A DNA stretch of 64,000 nt from Archegozetes longisetosus (taxonomy: Eukaryota > Arthropoda > Arachnida > Sarcoptiformes > Trhypochthoniidae), in assembly GCA_018873245.2 (NCBI GenBank), contig JAEMBT020000003.1, positions 4,297,843-4,361,842 on the forward strand. The letters run 5' to 3'. Made by a program: the position numbers and the translations under genes. The notes below the pieces were generated by a model. It saw only the letters and a list, made by a program, of their open reading frames with translations. It had not been told where the DNA came from and searched no databases. Below are positions 49,601 to 61,592 of this stretch, piece by piece. Position 1 is the first letter of the stretch; each line of letters starts with the position of its first letter.

Positions 49601-52600
49601 TACTGTTTGGGGTTCACAAAACTCTTCAATATTTTCTTAACAGACCATTATTATTAAAAATTCAATGGAAATATAAGATTTTCAATCTTCTCAGGTTAGT
49701 AATACATCCCTGGAAAGACCCTTCGGCTAAGTATGCAAATCATGCCAATCAACAAATACTTTTCTAAACAATAAAAGTTAGTCTCAACTTCAGAGTCATT
49801 TCAGAATCATTTCAGAATCATTCAGAATTGAATAACATTTCACATCAACTCTATTACGTTGACTGACTCATGTGACTAAATCATTAGTCTAAGTCATTAG
49901 CATATGTTTTAAGTAATTAGAAAATTCGTCACTCAAATAATTCATCAAATAAATGGCACCACAATTAGTACACAACAAGTTTTATGAAGATTAGAACAAA
50001 AGTTTTTCCGTTTCAAACTTAAAGTAGACAAAACAAACTTACATTAATAGGCAATTTCATAGTTATTTGATTATAAATCTATATCTAAATTAGATGTTAT
50101 TGTCCAATGTCGTGATTCGAGATAATGCTTTCATAGTTTTCCGTTGAGAAATATGTTCAGATCAATAATTCAAATTTTAAAGCAATCATACAGATAAATG
50201 ACGAAAGCACTGCTTCAACCAATTCATAACTTCTCAATGAGCCGATACAGCGTTCAATATTGAAACATCTTTCAAGACTTTTTAATACATGTCTTGCGCA
50301 CATTTGAATAAATAGATGAAACTTTGCAGTAAAAATCGTTTTTCACATTAACTAGTTCTCAAAAAATTAATATTTCTTTCATAAGCAACAAATTGAAATA
50401 TTGTCCAAACTTTTGCAAAATAATTGCCAAACATTTCAAGCCAGACTTTAGAATAAAAGAAGTAAAATTGATGGCAGGGGATATTATTGCTTGTTTAGAA
50501 ATTTTTGTAGCATTACTCTCACCACACGAACAAATGACAGGTTCTCGATGTGGTGCACAAACTATTCAATAGGTATAGTATTTAAGAAATTGACTCTTCA
50601 ATTATTTTTCAGAACTCTGCTGCAAAAAATGACGTTATATTTAAGGTGCGACTCCACTATTCAAGTCTAAACCACTTTTCAACATAGCTCTGAGGAATTT
50701 GCTTTGTATAAAATTCGAGATAAAATATCAAATTAAAATCCTTCAATCGATAATAAGAGGACAATAGCGCGCCAGACAAATGCTCGCTCGGTAAGGAAAA
50801 TAGCACAAAAACTTAATAATAAAACGTTAAATGAAGTAATCGTCAGCCGAAGCTTTAGTATGCATTTCGTATGGAAGCTTATTCTAATAAATTGGAGTTG
50901 TGGTATAGTGGGTCACTACTTGTTTAATACCGATTCACTTTCCGCCAACTAGCTCATAATACACATGTGTTTACAAAACTGCCAATAACTTAATCAATCA
51001 TTATCCCAGACATCTCCTAATTGGTATAATGATCGCAAATCGTGCAAATTTTTCAATCATATGCAATTGAAATCCTGATATAGAATCTAAAGTTATATAT
51101 TTGGCAATATAAGCTAAATGGTTATTAGGCTAATATATGCGAGTTTTATAAGGGATCGAAATCGGTTTCCCCACTTCTTCTTTCTTGTTCAACAACTATT
51201 CCATACGGCATGAAAAGCCCCTCATTATTGGCTATATTAACGCATACCATTTCAACTATAAAGTCTCTCAACTATATTTGATGAAATATTTGATCCAAAA
51301 TTCTCATATCAATTCTGGCGTCAATTGGATATAAATTCCAAAAGAGATAAACGAGTGACTTCCTTGAATCGATATGTGATATTTATTGGTGAAGGTATGA
51401 TTAAAGAATTGATGAGAAGGTTGGAAAAGCAATTAAGATTGAATTAAGTGCATTCTTTCTGTATTGAAGTGAGATTAAGGAAACAATAGTTTTTGAGAGG
51501 TGGTCCAACGGGGCTCAAGTTTTCAATATAATCTTAACTTTATGGCTACGCTATAAGCTATTTATAATCAAAAGGATTCTTTCACCATTAAAGCTTTACT
51601 TTTCAAACTCAATCCAAACTTTGACCCCAAAAATATTTGATGTTCTCAAATCAATTTTCAAGTCAACCAAATTATACGATAGCTAAAGATTTTTATGCGA
51701 TAAATAAGTAAAATATGAACTAATTTCGACCAAATGACAAAATGTGAACTGAATAAGTAAGTGTTCAAATAAATCAAGCTTTAGTTCAAATCAAATTCTA
51801 TCATAAACTCAAACTTTATAACTATTTCTTTAGCAGTGCATACAATAACTGGTTTACAAAAATCCAGATTTCACTTTCAAATCGATCAATTCTAAGCTTT
51901 TTGATTATAATGAACAAATTCTCAGTTTTCAAACCTTTCTCGAAAGATTAAATTTCAAAATTGTCATTAAATTTCAAAATTCTCACGTGACTCACATGAA
52001 AACTATTGGATTTGAGAGAAAAATTTTCCTGAAAGGGGAGGCATTGTCGGTATTAGTCATTAAGCGAAGGGTTTAAGCAAACAAAATCAGTTGATCAAAC
52101 AAAAATCACTCTATTCAATAGTGTATGACTACTCGAGTTGAACAAATTTTAGTAAATTATCATTTAAGAAAGTTAATGAGGCACTAAAACCCATGCAAAA
52201 CATGTGAGACATGATTAAGTTGCATTGCTTCTTTCAAGTATAATGTGCTCATTTTCAAGCCTACATTTCAAATTTCAAATATATCTCTCTCTTAATTCTA
52301 TTTCTAAATCATATATTCAATCTTCTTCCAGTTTGAAAGCCTTCAACTTGAAGTTTTTGTGAGTTAAATAAAGCCATCGTAACAATTGTAATATTTGTAT
52401 ATTCGAGAAAAATGTAATAAAAAAGTGTGCTAACTCCTATATATCTGTAATTTTGACTCAATAAAATATGATTCTCAATATTTAGCGCTCAATACTGAAA
52501 GTTAGCAACTATCAATAAACCAGACTTTATTTTGACTGAATACTTAATGGCATAAAATTGCAAATTACAGCATAAAAATTGGCTTAAACTTAGCTTTAAA

Positions 52601-53324
52601 CGGTTGATGAATGAATGTGAGATTTAGTTATAATTATACAAAATTTCATGTCATGAGAATAATGATAGTATGAAGTGATATGAATAGAGCTAATCTCAAA
52701 ACTAACCTGACGTCTTTTGGACAATGACCTATCTCTTGAATAAGATCGCTTACTTTTTGATCCACTTTTATCAGTTTTATGCTTGCGATCGCTTTCTTTA
52801 TAATCAGCCGATTTCCAACTTTTAGTCTTTCTCTTATTTGACTTATCATTTGTTTTTGACCGGCTTTTTCTCATTACATTACTTTTACTCAATTGATTTC
52901 TAGCATAACTTTTTTGGCCTAAAGATGATTGAGTTCGCTGCTGAAACTGATAGTGTTGCAGAGGATAGTTGTAATTATACACTCGTGAAAAAGGCAATCG
53001 TGATGAAGATCGTACAGGTGTTGGCGGAGGCGTCAGTGGCCAACGCTGCGTATAATCTGGTCTACGTCTTGACATAATGGGTGACATTGAATTCAGTGAA
53101 CTATAACCTGATTTTTGATTAGGATTTTCTACTCCGAGAACCCATTTGGCAACGTCTATATCATTCGGAACGTAGTCTAATTGACTGAATTGATCCGGTG
53201 ACGATCCCCTATCTATCTCTATCTCGATTTTCCTGCGGCTCGTTTTGCCACCTCTCGCATGCTTTCGTGACTTTCTTCGCATCTTTCGACTGGAAAACAA
53301 CTTTTCTCTAACATAGCGCAGCAT
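40683..53324 (-). CDS. pyd: Tight-junction protein ZO-1 / polychaetoid (PDZ-PDZ-PDZ-SH3-GUK-ZU5); one apparent 1-base frameshift
   Basis: MAGUK scaffold of cell-cell junctions. Exons 5'->3' (minus): 53324-52707, 47765-47593, 47533-47355, 47289-47186, 47118-46839, 46778-45104, 44834-44098, 44027-43680, 43189-42809, 41289-41075, 40992-40849 and 40783-40683. All phases fit if one base is added in exon 6, giving about 1,651 residues. Exon 1 is a basic, SR/K-rich 206-residue extension. Exons 2-3 hold PDZ1 ([15 protein letters not shown]), exons 4-5 PDZ2, and exon 6 PDZ3 ([14 protein letters not shown]), SH3 ([10 protein letters not shown]) and a GUK domain without a P-loop ([16 protein letters not shown]), as in the family. 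Proline-rich exons follow, then ZU5 ([32 protein letters not shown]) ending VSVLVDHF. The 5' frame reaches TGA at 46673-46671; the break lies between there and about 46750. Intron 1 is 4.9 kb. Confidence 0.95.
41290..42808. other. ZO-1 intron (1.5 kb) before the ZU5 exons
   Basis: Contains the two-copy repeat at 42559-42602 and short spurious frames. A further copy of TCAAACGTTTGATT lies near 42387. No exon was recognised. Confidence 0.6.
42559..42602. repeat. Two-copy, 25-bp tandem repeat with a palindromic core
   Basis: TTCAAACGTTTGATTCAAT occurs twice, 25 bp apart. The core TCAAACGTTTGA is a perfect 12-bp palindrome and occurs a third time near 42387. Confidence 0.75.
44991..45017 (-). 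CDS. pyd: Candidate 27-nt alternative microexon of ZO-1
   Basis: Inside the intron between the GUK exon and the next exon (phase 0 on both sides). A TTTTATTATAG acceptor and a GTAGGT donor bracket exactly 27 nt that read LPLHILLRK without a stop, so inclusion would keep the frame. There is no homology support, so it remains a prediction. Confidence 0.35.
47766..52706. other. First large ZO-1 intron (4.9 kb)
   Basis: Separates the SR/K-rich first exon from the PDZ1 exon and could contain an internal promoter for shorter isoforms, but none was identified. It holds a 26-bp tandem duplication at 48606-48664 and a run of TTCAGAATCA-like words near 49795-49828. No exon is supported. Confidence 0.6.
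48606..48664. repeat. 26-bp tandem duplication
   Basis: TTCGTTTGTTAGTTATAATA occurs twice with a period of 26 bp, inside a ZO-1 intron. Confidence 0.8.
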
Positions 53325-53572
53325 TTCAAATGAAACTATTGAAAAACTAAGCGATTTTTTTAAACCAAATACAACTTAAACTAACCAAACACACTAATAT
53401 AACCGATTCAACACGAAGCCAAATAAGAATAATTTAACATTTGATAAAAATCTAAATATTTATTTGTACCTCAAATTGAACAACAGCTGCAAAGCTTCAA
53501 AAACGATGAAAAGTAGGAGTAATTATAACTGAGTTAGCGATAAGAAATAGTTACTTAGATTTGTAATAATAG

Positions 53573-53668
53573 TAAAACAAAACAGAACTAAAGAGAACTA
53601 AACAAAACAAAACTAAACAAAACTAAACTAAAGTAAGCTTAACTAAACTAAGCTTAACTAAAACCTAA
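53573..53668. repeat. Low-complexity AACTAAA/AAACAAAA tract
   Basis: About 95 bp built of AACTAAA, ACAAAAC and AAGCTTAACTAAA words. Confidence 0.75.
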
Positions 53669-54161
53669 ATCTCTTACCAGTACATTCGCTTTTTGTTGTT
53701 GTGAGAAACTTGAGATGTATTTTGTCAGTAACTTATTTCGGGTCATTTTTGCACTTTTTGTTTATAATAATAAATTCCAAACTCAGATATCAATTTAACT
53801 CAAGTATTGTCACAGAAATAGAAATTTGTATTTTCGAAATAGACTTTGTTAATGACTTACCCCTACTTTATTCAATGTGTAAGTCATTCACGTGTCTGAT
53901 TAATGACAAAAAGAATATATACCATGAAAAATATTTCGCACAAAAGTTACATAGCATTCATTCAAACATTTTGACCCAACTCTAAAAGAATTGACTTAAG
54001 AAAGTGCTCCTCCTTTGGTATGTTAACACACAAAGAACTTTAAATTTGACTTATGTTGCTATAGTCACCACAAGTGCATTCTAGTTATTGGATGGGCGAA
54101 CCAACCGGTTCTAAGAGATCCCTCTCTAACTGTAAGATTTCTTCTGCTGCCTTTGACCTTG

Positions 54162-54190
54162 TCTGCCAACTCTGCCAATTCTGCCAACTC
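54162..54190. repeat. Three copies of a 10-bp unit
   Basis: TCTGCCAACT, CTGCCAATT and CTGCCAACTC in a row within an unusually C-rich stretch (54100-54250). Confidence 0.65.
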
Positions 54191-55413
54191 TCCTGACTGA
54201 CTCCTAACTCTCCCAACGAAACCTCTCTGCCACGTTTTGAGCTCATTCAGAACCCCCTAATTTGCTTGGCATAATAGAATGCGCCTCTAAAATATTTAGA
54301 AATTTTTTTAACGAATTTTGGTGAACACACCTCTGATCGAGTTGTGCTTTGATGGAACACTTCCACTAGACTTGCACTGGCTCTGTATTGAACTCATAAT
54401 CTCTTTGCAGTTTGGACAATCTTTTCCAAAATAAGTGTCAGCAATTCATACTTCAATTGAACAAATAGAAACTTTCAAAGTTCATTGTAGCACTGTTTTT
54501 CTTTTCAGCTCAAATCTTAATAACCCTGATTTAAGATAATCAAAACCTAAGTACTTTGAATGTAATCAGAAGCAAGTTTTATCTCCCAATCACAAGTAAT
54601 ATTCCATCAAATACTATTCAATCATATTGCTTTCAACCAAAGACTCACCCATTTTCGAAAACATTATTTGAAAAACTGGTCTTCTTATTAAAAAAAATTG
54701 AAAAAATATATGCCATAAGAGCCTTACAGTACAGAAACTGTTTTTATTGTTACTTAAATAACTTAATGAATTACTTTATGTAAATGTAACACAATTTTGT
54801 TTTCGCTCCTTCTTTTTCAAATTAACTTAAATCTGATTACATAATAATTAAATGCTAAATGTTTTACTTCTATTATTAAGTTGTGGCACGAAATGAACAC
54901 TTTTCAAAATCTAATAACTTTCTGACAAAAGCGTCAGATTTTGAACAATGTGTTTACTAAATATGCCAAATGTATAACAAAACTAATACTCAACTTATAA
55001 TCTCTAATGCGCTAATAGATTTGATTATAACTAGAGGAAAGTTTAAAATTATGATAACCAATCCATTAAAATTCAATAAAACAAAGTGCTCTCAATTAAA
55101 AGTATAGCTTAAGGAAATAAAAACTTAGTTATCGCCTTTAAATTCATTTTATTCTGTTTGAATCGATAATAAATTTATTGGATAATTATTTTTCTGAAGC
55201 AAATACTGATAGAATTCATAGATCCATATCAACAGATTCATTGTAAGCTATTTGAAAAATGATTGTAAAGTGTGTGGTAAAAAGTTTGGAGAAATCAAGA
55301 GTATCGATCTGGAATGAGATTATTTACGAGTTTATAACAAAGAGAAAGATAAGCTGTCATATTATTGATAAAACAAAAGTTATGTTTATGCACCACTGCA
55401 CACTTTCAATAGC

Positions 55414-55420
55414 AAAAAAA
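55414..55420 (-). terminator. RNA polymerase III terminator of tRNA-Glu
   Basis: Run of seven T residues on the tRNA strand directly after the discriminator base. Confidence 0.85.
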
Positions 55421-55492
55421 TTCCGGCGCCGGGAATCGAACCCGGGCCTGCTGGGTGAGAGCCAGCTATCCTAACCACTAGACCACGCCGGA
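55421..55492 (-). tRNA. tRNA-Glu (anticodon CTC)
   Basis: 72 bases with a full cloverleaf. The acceptor stem TCCGGCG pairs with CGCCGGA, followed by discriminator A. The A box is TGGTCTAGTGG. The anticodon stem GCTGG/CCAGC encloses loop CTCTCAC. The B box is GGTTCGATTCC. No intron and no encoded CCA. A seven-T pol III terminator follows at once (55414-55420 on the complementary strand). Confidence 0.97.
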
Positions 55493-55888
55493 TTATGATG
55501 TAAGGAGGAAAATCGGATTTTATAAACTTTGACTAAAGTTGAAAACATTGAACAGAAGTGAAAAAATCGATTGAATGAAAAAACTTAGAGTTAATTAGGG
55601 TATAAAAAGTGAAGACACTAACATTTGACCATATTGTAAAATAAAGGAAATCTTATAATTGTAAGGATTTGAAGAGTTAATCAAAATAGTTGATTCAATT
55701 TATGCTAGAATCTGATATTTTACTGAAGAGTATGGTAAGCAGCGACACATGTTAGGCATAAATCGTATTGAAATGGTTGCGTGCATTGTTTATATTCTAA
55801 TCACTTGTTAATTATTAATACTTAGCATCAATTCTAACATTTTAATTGACAACCATTTCAACTAATTTATTGTTAATCTAATCAATAA
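55493..55888. promoter_or_regulatory. Region between tRNA-Glu and LEO1 (promoters of both)
   Basis: 396 bp that must hold upstream sequence of the tRNA gene (-) and the LEO1 promoter and 5' UTR (+). No specific motif was recognised. Confidence 0.4.
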
Positions 55889-58800
55889 ATGGCTGACTAC
55901 GGCAATACGTCTGCAAGTGATGAGGATTCCAATGAAGATATTGGTATTAACCGATTACTTTAATGTTTCATTTAATACAAATTTAATGATGTTTTTACAT
56001 GATTGCAGACCATATCCCTAAAACTCCGGGCCCAGCAGTTATAAGTGATCGCGAAGAGTCAGATGAAGAAAAGAGCGGAGACGAAGACAGAGATGAAGAA
56101 GACGTTAAGAATAGAGCGAACGATTCGGAATCAGACTCTGACTCGAGTGATAGCGAATCTCAATCCAGTAATGATAACAATAGAAATTCGCAAAACGATT
56201 CTGAAGTCGAAAGGAGTGATAACGAAAACGATAACAGACTAGCTATCGATGCAGATGATGGCCGGTCTTCGGATGAAGACGCGGATAAATCAGATAATGA
56301 GGAAAAGGCCGTCAATGAATCTCAAGATAATGATAGCGAAGACGAAGAAGTAAACAGACGTCGAGGGAGTAGTAAAAGAAAATTTGATTCAAAAGATGAT
56401 TCGAGTTCTGATGAAAGCCATGAAAGTAAAAGTGAAAGAACTGAGAAAAAACGAAAACTTGAAATAAGTGATAATGAAGACAATGAAGACAATGAGGAAA
56501 ATGAAGAATCCGATACTAAAAAAGCAAAAGCAAAGGATATTTTCGGTGAAATGAGTTCTGAAGAAGAAGACGAAGACAATGACCGACATAAAGGAGACAA
56601 TGATGAAGACGAGGATAAACATTCAGATAAAGATTCATCAGCTGATGAAAATATTGAAAATGAACATAGACTAGATGAAAACAGCAATGAGGAAATGGCT
56701 AATAACGAAGCAGTTGGCGAGTCTTTCATTGAAGAGGACGAGCCACAGGAAGAACCAGTTCCTGAAACCAGAATAGAAGTAGAGATTCCTAGAATCGTTG
56801 CAGATTTAGGAAACGAAGTGCATTTCGTAAAATTGCCCAACTTTTTAAGTATTGATACGCATCCGTATGATCCTCAATGGTATGAGGACGAGATCGATGA
56901 AGATGAAAACCTAGACGACGAGGGAAGAGCTAGACTTAAGTTGAAAGTTGAGAATACAATCAGATGGAAAAATGGTTACGACAAAGAGACCGGAGAACTC
57001 AAAAGAGAAAGTAATGCTCGAGTTGTTCGCTGGTCTGACGGCAGCCTTTCTTTACATTTAGGCGACGAAATATTCGATATTCACAAATTGCAACTAATGC
57101 CTGGAGATAATAATCACCTTTTCATACGTCAGGGAACTGGACTACAGGGACAGACAGTCTTCAGGACTAAACTGACTTTTAGGCCATTTTCAACAGAAAG
57201 CTTCACTCATCGAAAACTCACACTTTCATTGGCCGACAGGAGCCAAAAGACGCAAAAGATTCGCGTTCTGCCAAACGTCGGTAAAGACCCAGAAGCGCAT
57301 CGATCGGAAATGATCAAAAAAGAAGAGGACAGACTCAAAGCTTCGATCAGACGAGAGAACAAACAGAGAAGAGTTCGCGAAAGATCTCTAATTAGAGGCC
57401 CGACTGCTTCTTACTTAGAGCCTGATGGCGATGAAGATGACGAGGAAGAAGGCATTTCGATCTCTAAAATCAAGAACCAATTCAAAAGGAACAATTCTTA
57501 TAGTAAATATGCAGACGATGCAGATTCTGGCGAAGAGTCAAAACATGCCATCGATGATGATGACAGCGATCTCGTAAGTATTTTTAGTTTTTGGAAAGTT
57601 TTTTTTATTGTTTTGTTTTGTTAGACTTATTTAAGAAGAGCTAAATTTTAGTTGAGTCAATAGAGCGTTAAGAGAAGGAAGTAATGCTTTGAGGATATAG
57701 TACTTTCTAAATATAGGCACTGATAAAGTTTGAAGTTGAAAATTTGTAAATTTACTTCTTTGTAAGTTTTCTTTCGTTGAAAAGAAAACAAATGTTTGTA
57801 ATTATTGAGGCATAACTTATTTGTCAGATTAACTCCGTATTTATTATCGAAACTATATGGGAGACGCGTTTCACTTGACTAGACTTGATTTGACATTTAA
57901 AATATCAAATCAATGCCAACTTATGGATATAAATGTTTCAAAAATCTCTTTTATTGCCATTATTTCTTTAAGAGAAAAACCAAAAAATCCTTTAATGCAA
58001 TTCAAACATTAGTTTAATGATGGGTTTTGTTTATCATTGGATTATATTTATTGTTATTTTAGTGTTTGTTTGAATACTGTTGTTCGTTTGAATGTCTAAC
58101 TCGTATTTTATGCGGAACTGCTATTTTATAATATATTGTTTTTGATGGCACTATAGATTATAATTTGTAGTAAGTCTTGTATTGTTTTCAAGGGCTTAAA
58201 CATCATAGTTATCCAGTTTATTGCATATACACGCATCTCAAGTTCTAAAGTTCATTACCTGTCAATATAAGCCAACCAAAATATTTTTAATCGCTCTTCA
58301 ATTACCAAATATCATTTTGATCGCCACCTAACTCCTCTTACCTTTCAACGCTAGTCATCTTATTCTTTTAATCAAAATGTTTTAACTATTTCATCATCTT
58401 TCAGTTAATTGCTCGAGTAGTTCTCGGCATTGTTGTCTGAATAACTGTTTCAACGCAAATAAAATGATTGCTTTATTGTTTGGATTTAAGACAACTTTGA
58501 CTGCGAGGTTGTGTTTGATTAAATGGCGTTGTCGTAATGATACTTAGTTTTATTCTAAAGGATTGCTGTTTTTCAACAGTATTTAGTTATGTATTGGAAC
58601 CGATAAAAGATTGCGCGTGACGATTATGTGTCGTCTACATTGCTTCCCATTTTATAAAGAATTTGATGACGAAATATAACTTGATGACATCTCTTGCATA
58701 ATTAAAACAATTCCTAATTAGCTAACACTATATTAATTGTATCGCCGCAACTTGAATTTCATTAATTCCAGTGGTTCTGACGCACAGGAAAACCTAATTT

Positions 58801-61276
58801 GTTTGCCATCTAATATGTTAGAAGAATTTGCTTTTGTAAAGCAAAAGGATCTGATCGTCACTAACAGAAAAATAACAAAACCTTTCCTCAAATTTTAATT
58901 TGAGTTAATAGCACTCTTTGTCAGTTTACTAGCATTTAATAGCTTGAAGTGCACTCTTAAAAGTTGGTCTGATTTATGACTTTAGTGTATCAAAGTTGTG
59001 AATATAACTCAATCTTGTCTTAAAGCATAACGCCTTTAATATACAGATCAAAACTCATTCATATATATTGTCTTTTTATTGCGCAAAAATTCCATTTTAA
59101 TGCCTCAGACTTCACTTCAATTCTAACATGTTTAATCCTTTGAATGATTAGATTTAAGATTTATTAGATTTGATCGTGAAAATAAGTTGTACAGATTGAG
59201 TGTAGAATTGAAGTGGTATGACAGTCAGCAGTGTTGACTCAGGACTGGTTGTGTTAAAACAATTAATGAGATAATATGAAATATGATGTAAGTTGATTGT
59301 TGGGATAGACTGTTGGGGTGACCTTACAAATGCATTATAATTGTTGCACAATACTCTACCCAACTCTATCTCTTTTTTACAGCTATAGCATCTCTGACTC
59401 CCTGCTTCTCATTAAACTAAACCAAACATTAAACTTTTTAGTTTTTAGAAACAATCATCTTTTAGGTGGAGTCCCAAAACAACTTCAGAGCAAATCAATT
59501 TTTTAGATTATATGCATTTTTCGAATATTAAGCTTATAAATTAGCTTTTTTAATGGTTGTGTTTTTAAAACAAATTTTTCCATAAATTTTAGAAAAAACT
59601 GATAAAAAATGAGAAAAACTAAGGAACTAATAAACTTAAACTATGTTACTATAATTGAGTCAATATATGGAATGAAATTAATTTGAATAATTGAATTAAA
59701 TAAGCCATAAATCAAGGAAATAATTGGTTATATAAATTGGTTGATTAAACTGAATCCGTTATATTTCTACTAAACTATAATTTATTGCATAATAATTTTG
59801 ACATTTGCTTAGAGCCCTTATGACAGTCTATGTATTTATGAAAATAGTCGAATAACGAGTAATAATTATTTCTCACTCAAATAGTTTAATTATAGAAAAA
59901 ATAAATCAGTCTATACTCTTCCAGTCCCTACTTTTCCAGTCCCTACTTTTCCAGTCCCTACTTTTCCAACCCCACTCTCTGCCTCTTAAACCTTTCCACT
60001 CAAATCAATTGGTGAATCATTTCGTTTTGAACCCCACTTTTCTGGCTTCAATTAAATTACTCGACACCAAAAATTTGATTTAGAGTTTGAAACGTTTGAT
60101 CGCAATTTGTCAATTGATACTTCAATTTTGTCGTATTAACAAGTTGAAGATTAAAATAAATAGATGATTTATTGACACTTGTCGACAATTTTCAGACTGA
60201 ATCAGACTGAATCAGACTCGAAAATATTTACGACGATCACGAATAAGTTAATATATTACTGAAGTTAGAAAGCCTACAAACCTAATGAAACAGTTTGAAA
60301 GGACAACTTCTGTAATTTCTTAACTGAGTCCCAAGTGTAACCTAAGCTTGTATTGTGAGAAGTTGTCAAACTATCGCACACTCCAAATCAGTAATACTCA
60401 ACTAATTATATTTTAAACTGTTTATGTCTTCTTCTTATGTGTCAAACTTGTTTTGGATGAACCCTTTTTTTATAATTTTGATATTTTCTTGTAAAGTTAC
60501 GCTTTTTGTTCCAATTGAAATGCACTCAAACTGCAATTTATTTGAAACACTTGACTCAAGCTTTTCAAAATAAATGGTTTTATGTCTACCACTTATACTT
60601 AATCGATAGCACGTTTTAGCGTAACAACTAAATAACGTGAGAACAACTTACTCATTAGTTTTCAATTAGTCGATGCTTATTTGTTTTTGAATTTATTTGT
60701 ATTTATGATAATTTGCAAGTGATTCGGGAACTGATACGATAAGTTTACGCGAACTTGTTACGATAATAGTTAGTTTGATTAATTGAAAACTAAGAACCAT
60801 TAAACTGGAGTTAACTATAATTGTCCAAACAAAACTAGAAATTGACGCCAACGCCAGTTAGAGTTGAGCCAATCAAATGTAATACGAGGATTGTATAATT
60901 GAGTTTTATTAAGATTAATAATAAGAAATTAATATTGAAAAGTTCATTTTCCCAACACCAGTAGTTGTTATATGATGTCTTGTTTTCTTATCTAAACCAT
61001 CTCTAAGTCTTCCTATCGATAACCTAAACTTATGAAAACATCTAAACTTCAAGTTTGTTTACCAATCAAGATCTCACTCTAGATACAGATTAACCTTATC
61101 ACATTTCCACATCCGTATTACTTCATTATGCATTCTTGAGATTGCCTATCAAATTTATAGTAACCATTACTTAAATGCCTCTAAAATGATTTTTTCATTT
61201 GCAGGACATTTTTGATAAGAAGGCTGAAGGAAAGAAAAAAGCAGCCCACATTGTTGAAAGTGACGACGACGAATAG
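55889..61276 (+). CDS. LEO1: RNA polymerase-associated protein LEO1 (PAF1 complex)
   Basis: Nuclear subunit of the PAF1 transcription elongation complex, acting with PAF1 on Pol II chromatin. Exons: 55889-55943, 56009-57573 and 61205-61276. Phases agree and give 563 residues; human LEO1 is 666. The first half is an extremely acidic, Ser/Asp/Glu-rich disordered region with a KRK cluster. The Leo1 domain follows: [76 protein letters not shown] and [20 protein letters not shown]. Then come an Arg/Lys-rich helix and an acidic end. The last exon encodes only 23 residues ([12 protein letters not shown]... ending SDDDE), after a 3.6-kb intron. The short first exon gives a typical MADYGN... start. 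It is divergent from ZO-1, with tRNA-Glu between them. Confidence 0.96.
59919..59968. repeat. 15-bp tandem repeat, three copies
   Basis: TTCCAGTCCCTACTT repeated three times exactly, followed by the partial copy TTCCAACCCC. Confidence 0.9.
60192..60218. repeat. Short tandem repeat of CAGACTGAAT
   Basis: Three adjoining copies, the last diverged (CAGACTCGAA). Confidence 0.7.
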
Positions 61277-61382
61277 ACCATTTTCATATTTTTAATTCAA
61301 TTATATATACCATTCTAAAACATTTAGGCATTCTTTCTATGTACTAAATACTGATCGAGTTAAAACTTTTATTTTCCAATTA

Positions 61383-61388
61383 AATAAA
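61383..61388 (+). terminator. LEO1 poly(A) signal
   Basis: AATAAA 107 bases after the LEO1 stop codon. Confidence 0.6.
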
Positions 61389-61551
61389 CAACTTATTCAA
61401 ATTTGTGCTTATCTTTATTGTTGGTTAACCCAAACAATATATGTAATAATTACATAATGAAAACTTAAAATGAGATTTATTAGTGATAATAAAAATGAAT
61501 ATAACCTTAAATCGAGTCGAAAAGTATAATATAAGTTATGATACAGTTATT

Positions 61552-61552
<1 letters not shown>

Positions 61553-61590
<38 letters not shown>
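61553..61590. repeat. (ATA)n microsatellite
   Basis: About 12 uninterrupted ATA/TAA triplets downstream of LEO1. Confidence 0.95.

Positions 61591-61592
<2 letters not shown>

Larger units (their letters stand above)
53325..55420. other. Region upstream of ZO-1 and downstream of tRNA-Glu
   Basis: Should contain ZO-1 promoter and 5' UTR sequence. It includes an AACTAAA-rich low-complexity run (53573-53668), a three-copy CTGCCAA(C/T)T(C/T) repeat (54162-54190) and short frames at 53701 and 54556 without recognisable homology. Confidence 0.5.
57574..61204. other. Last LEO1 intron (3.6 kb)
   Basis: Far longer than LEO1's 65-nt first intron. It holds a three-copy 15-bp tandem repeat at 59919-59963 and a three-copy CAGACTGAAT-type repeat near 60192-60218. 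No nested gene was recognised on either strand. Confidence 0.6.

Noticed and set aside
56322..56840. 172-codon serine-rich frame on the minus strand
   Set aside because: Exact antisense shadow of the acidic Asp/Glu/Ser region of LEO1; codon bias explains the open frame.
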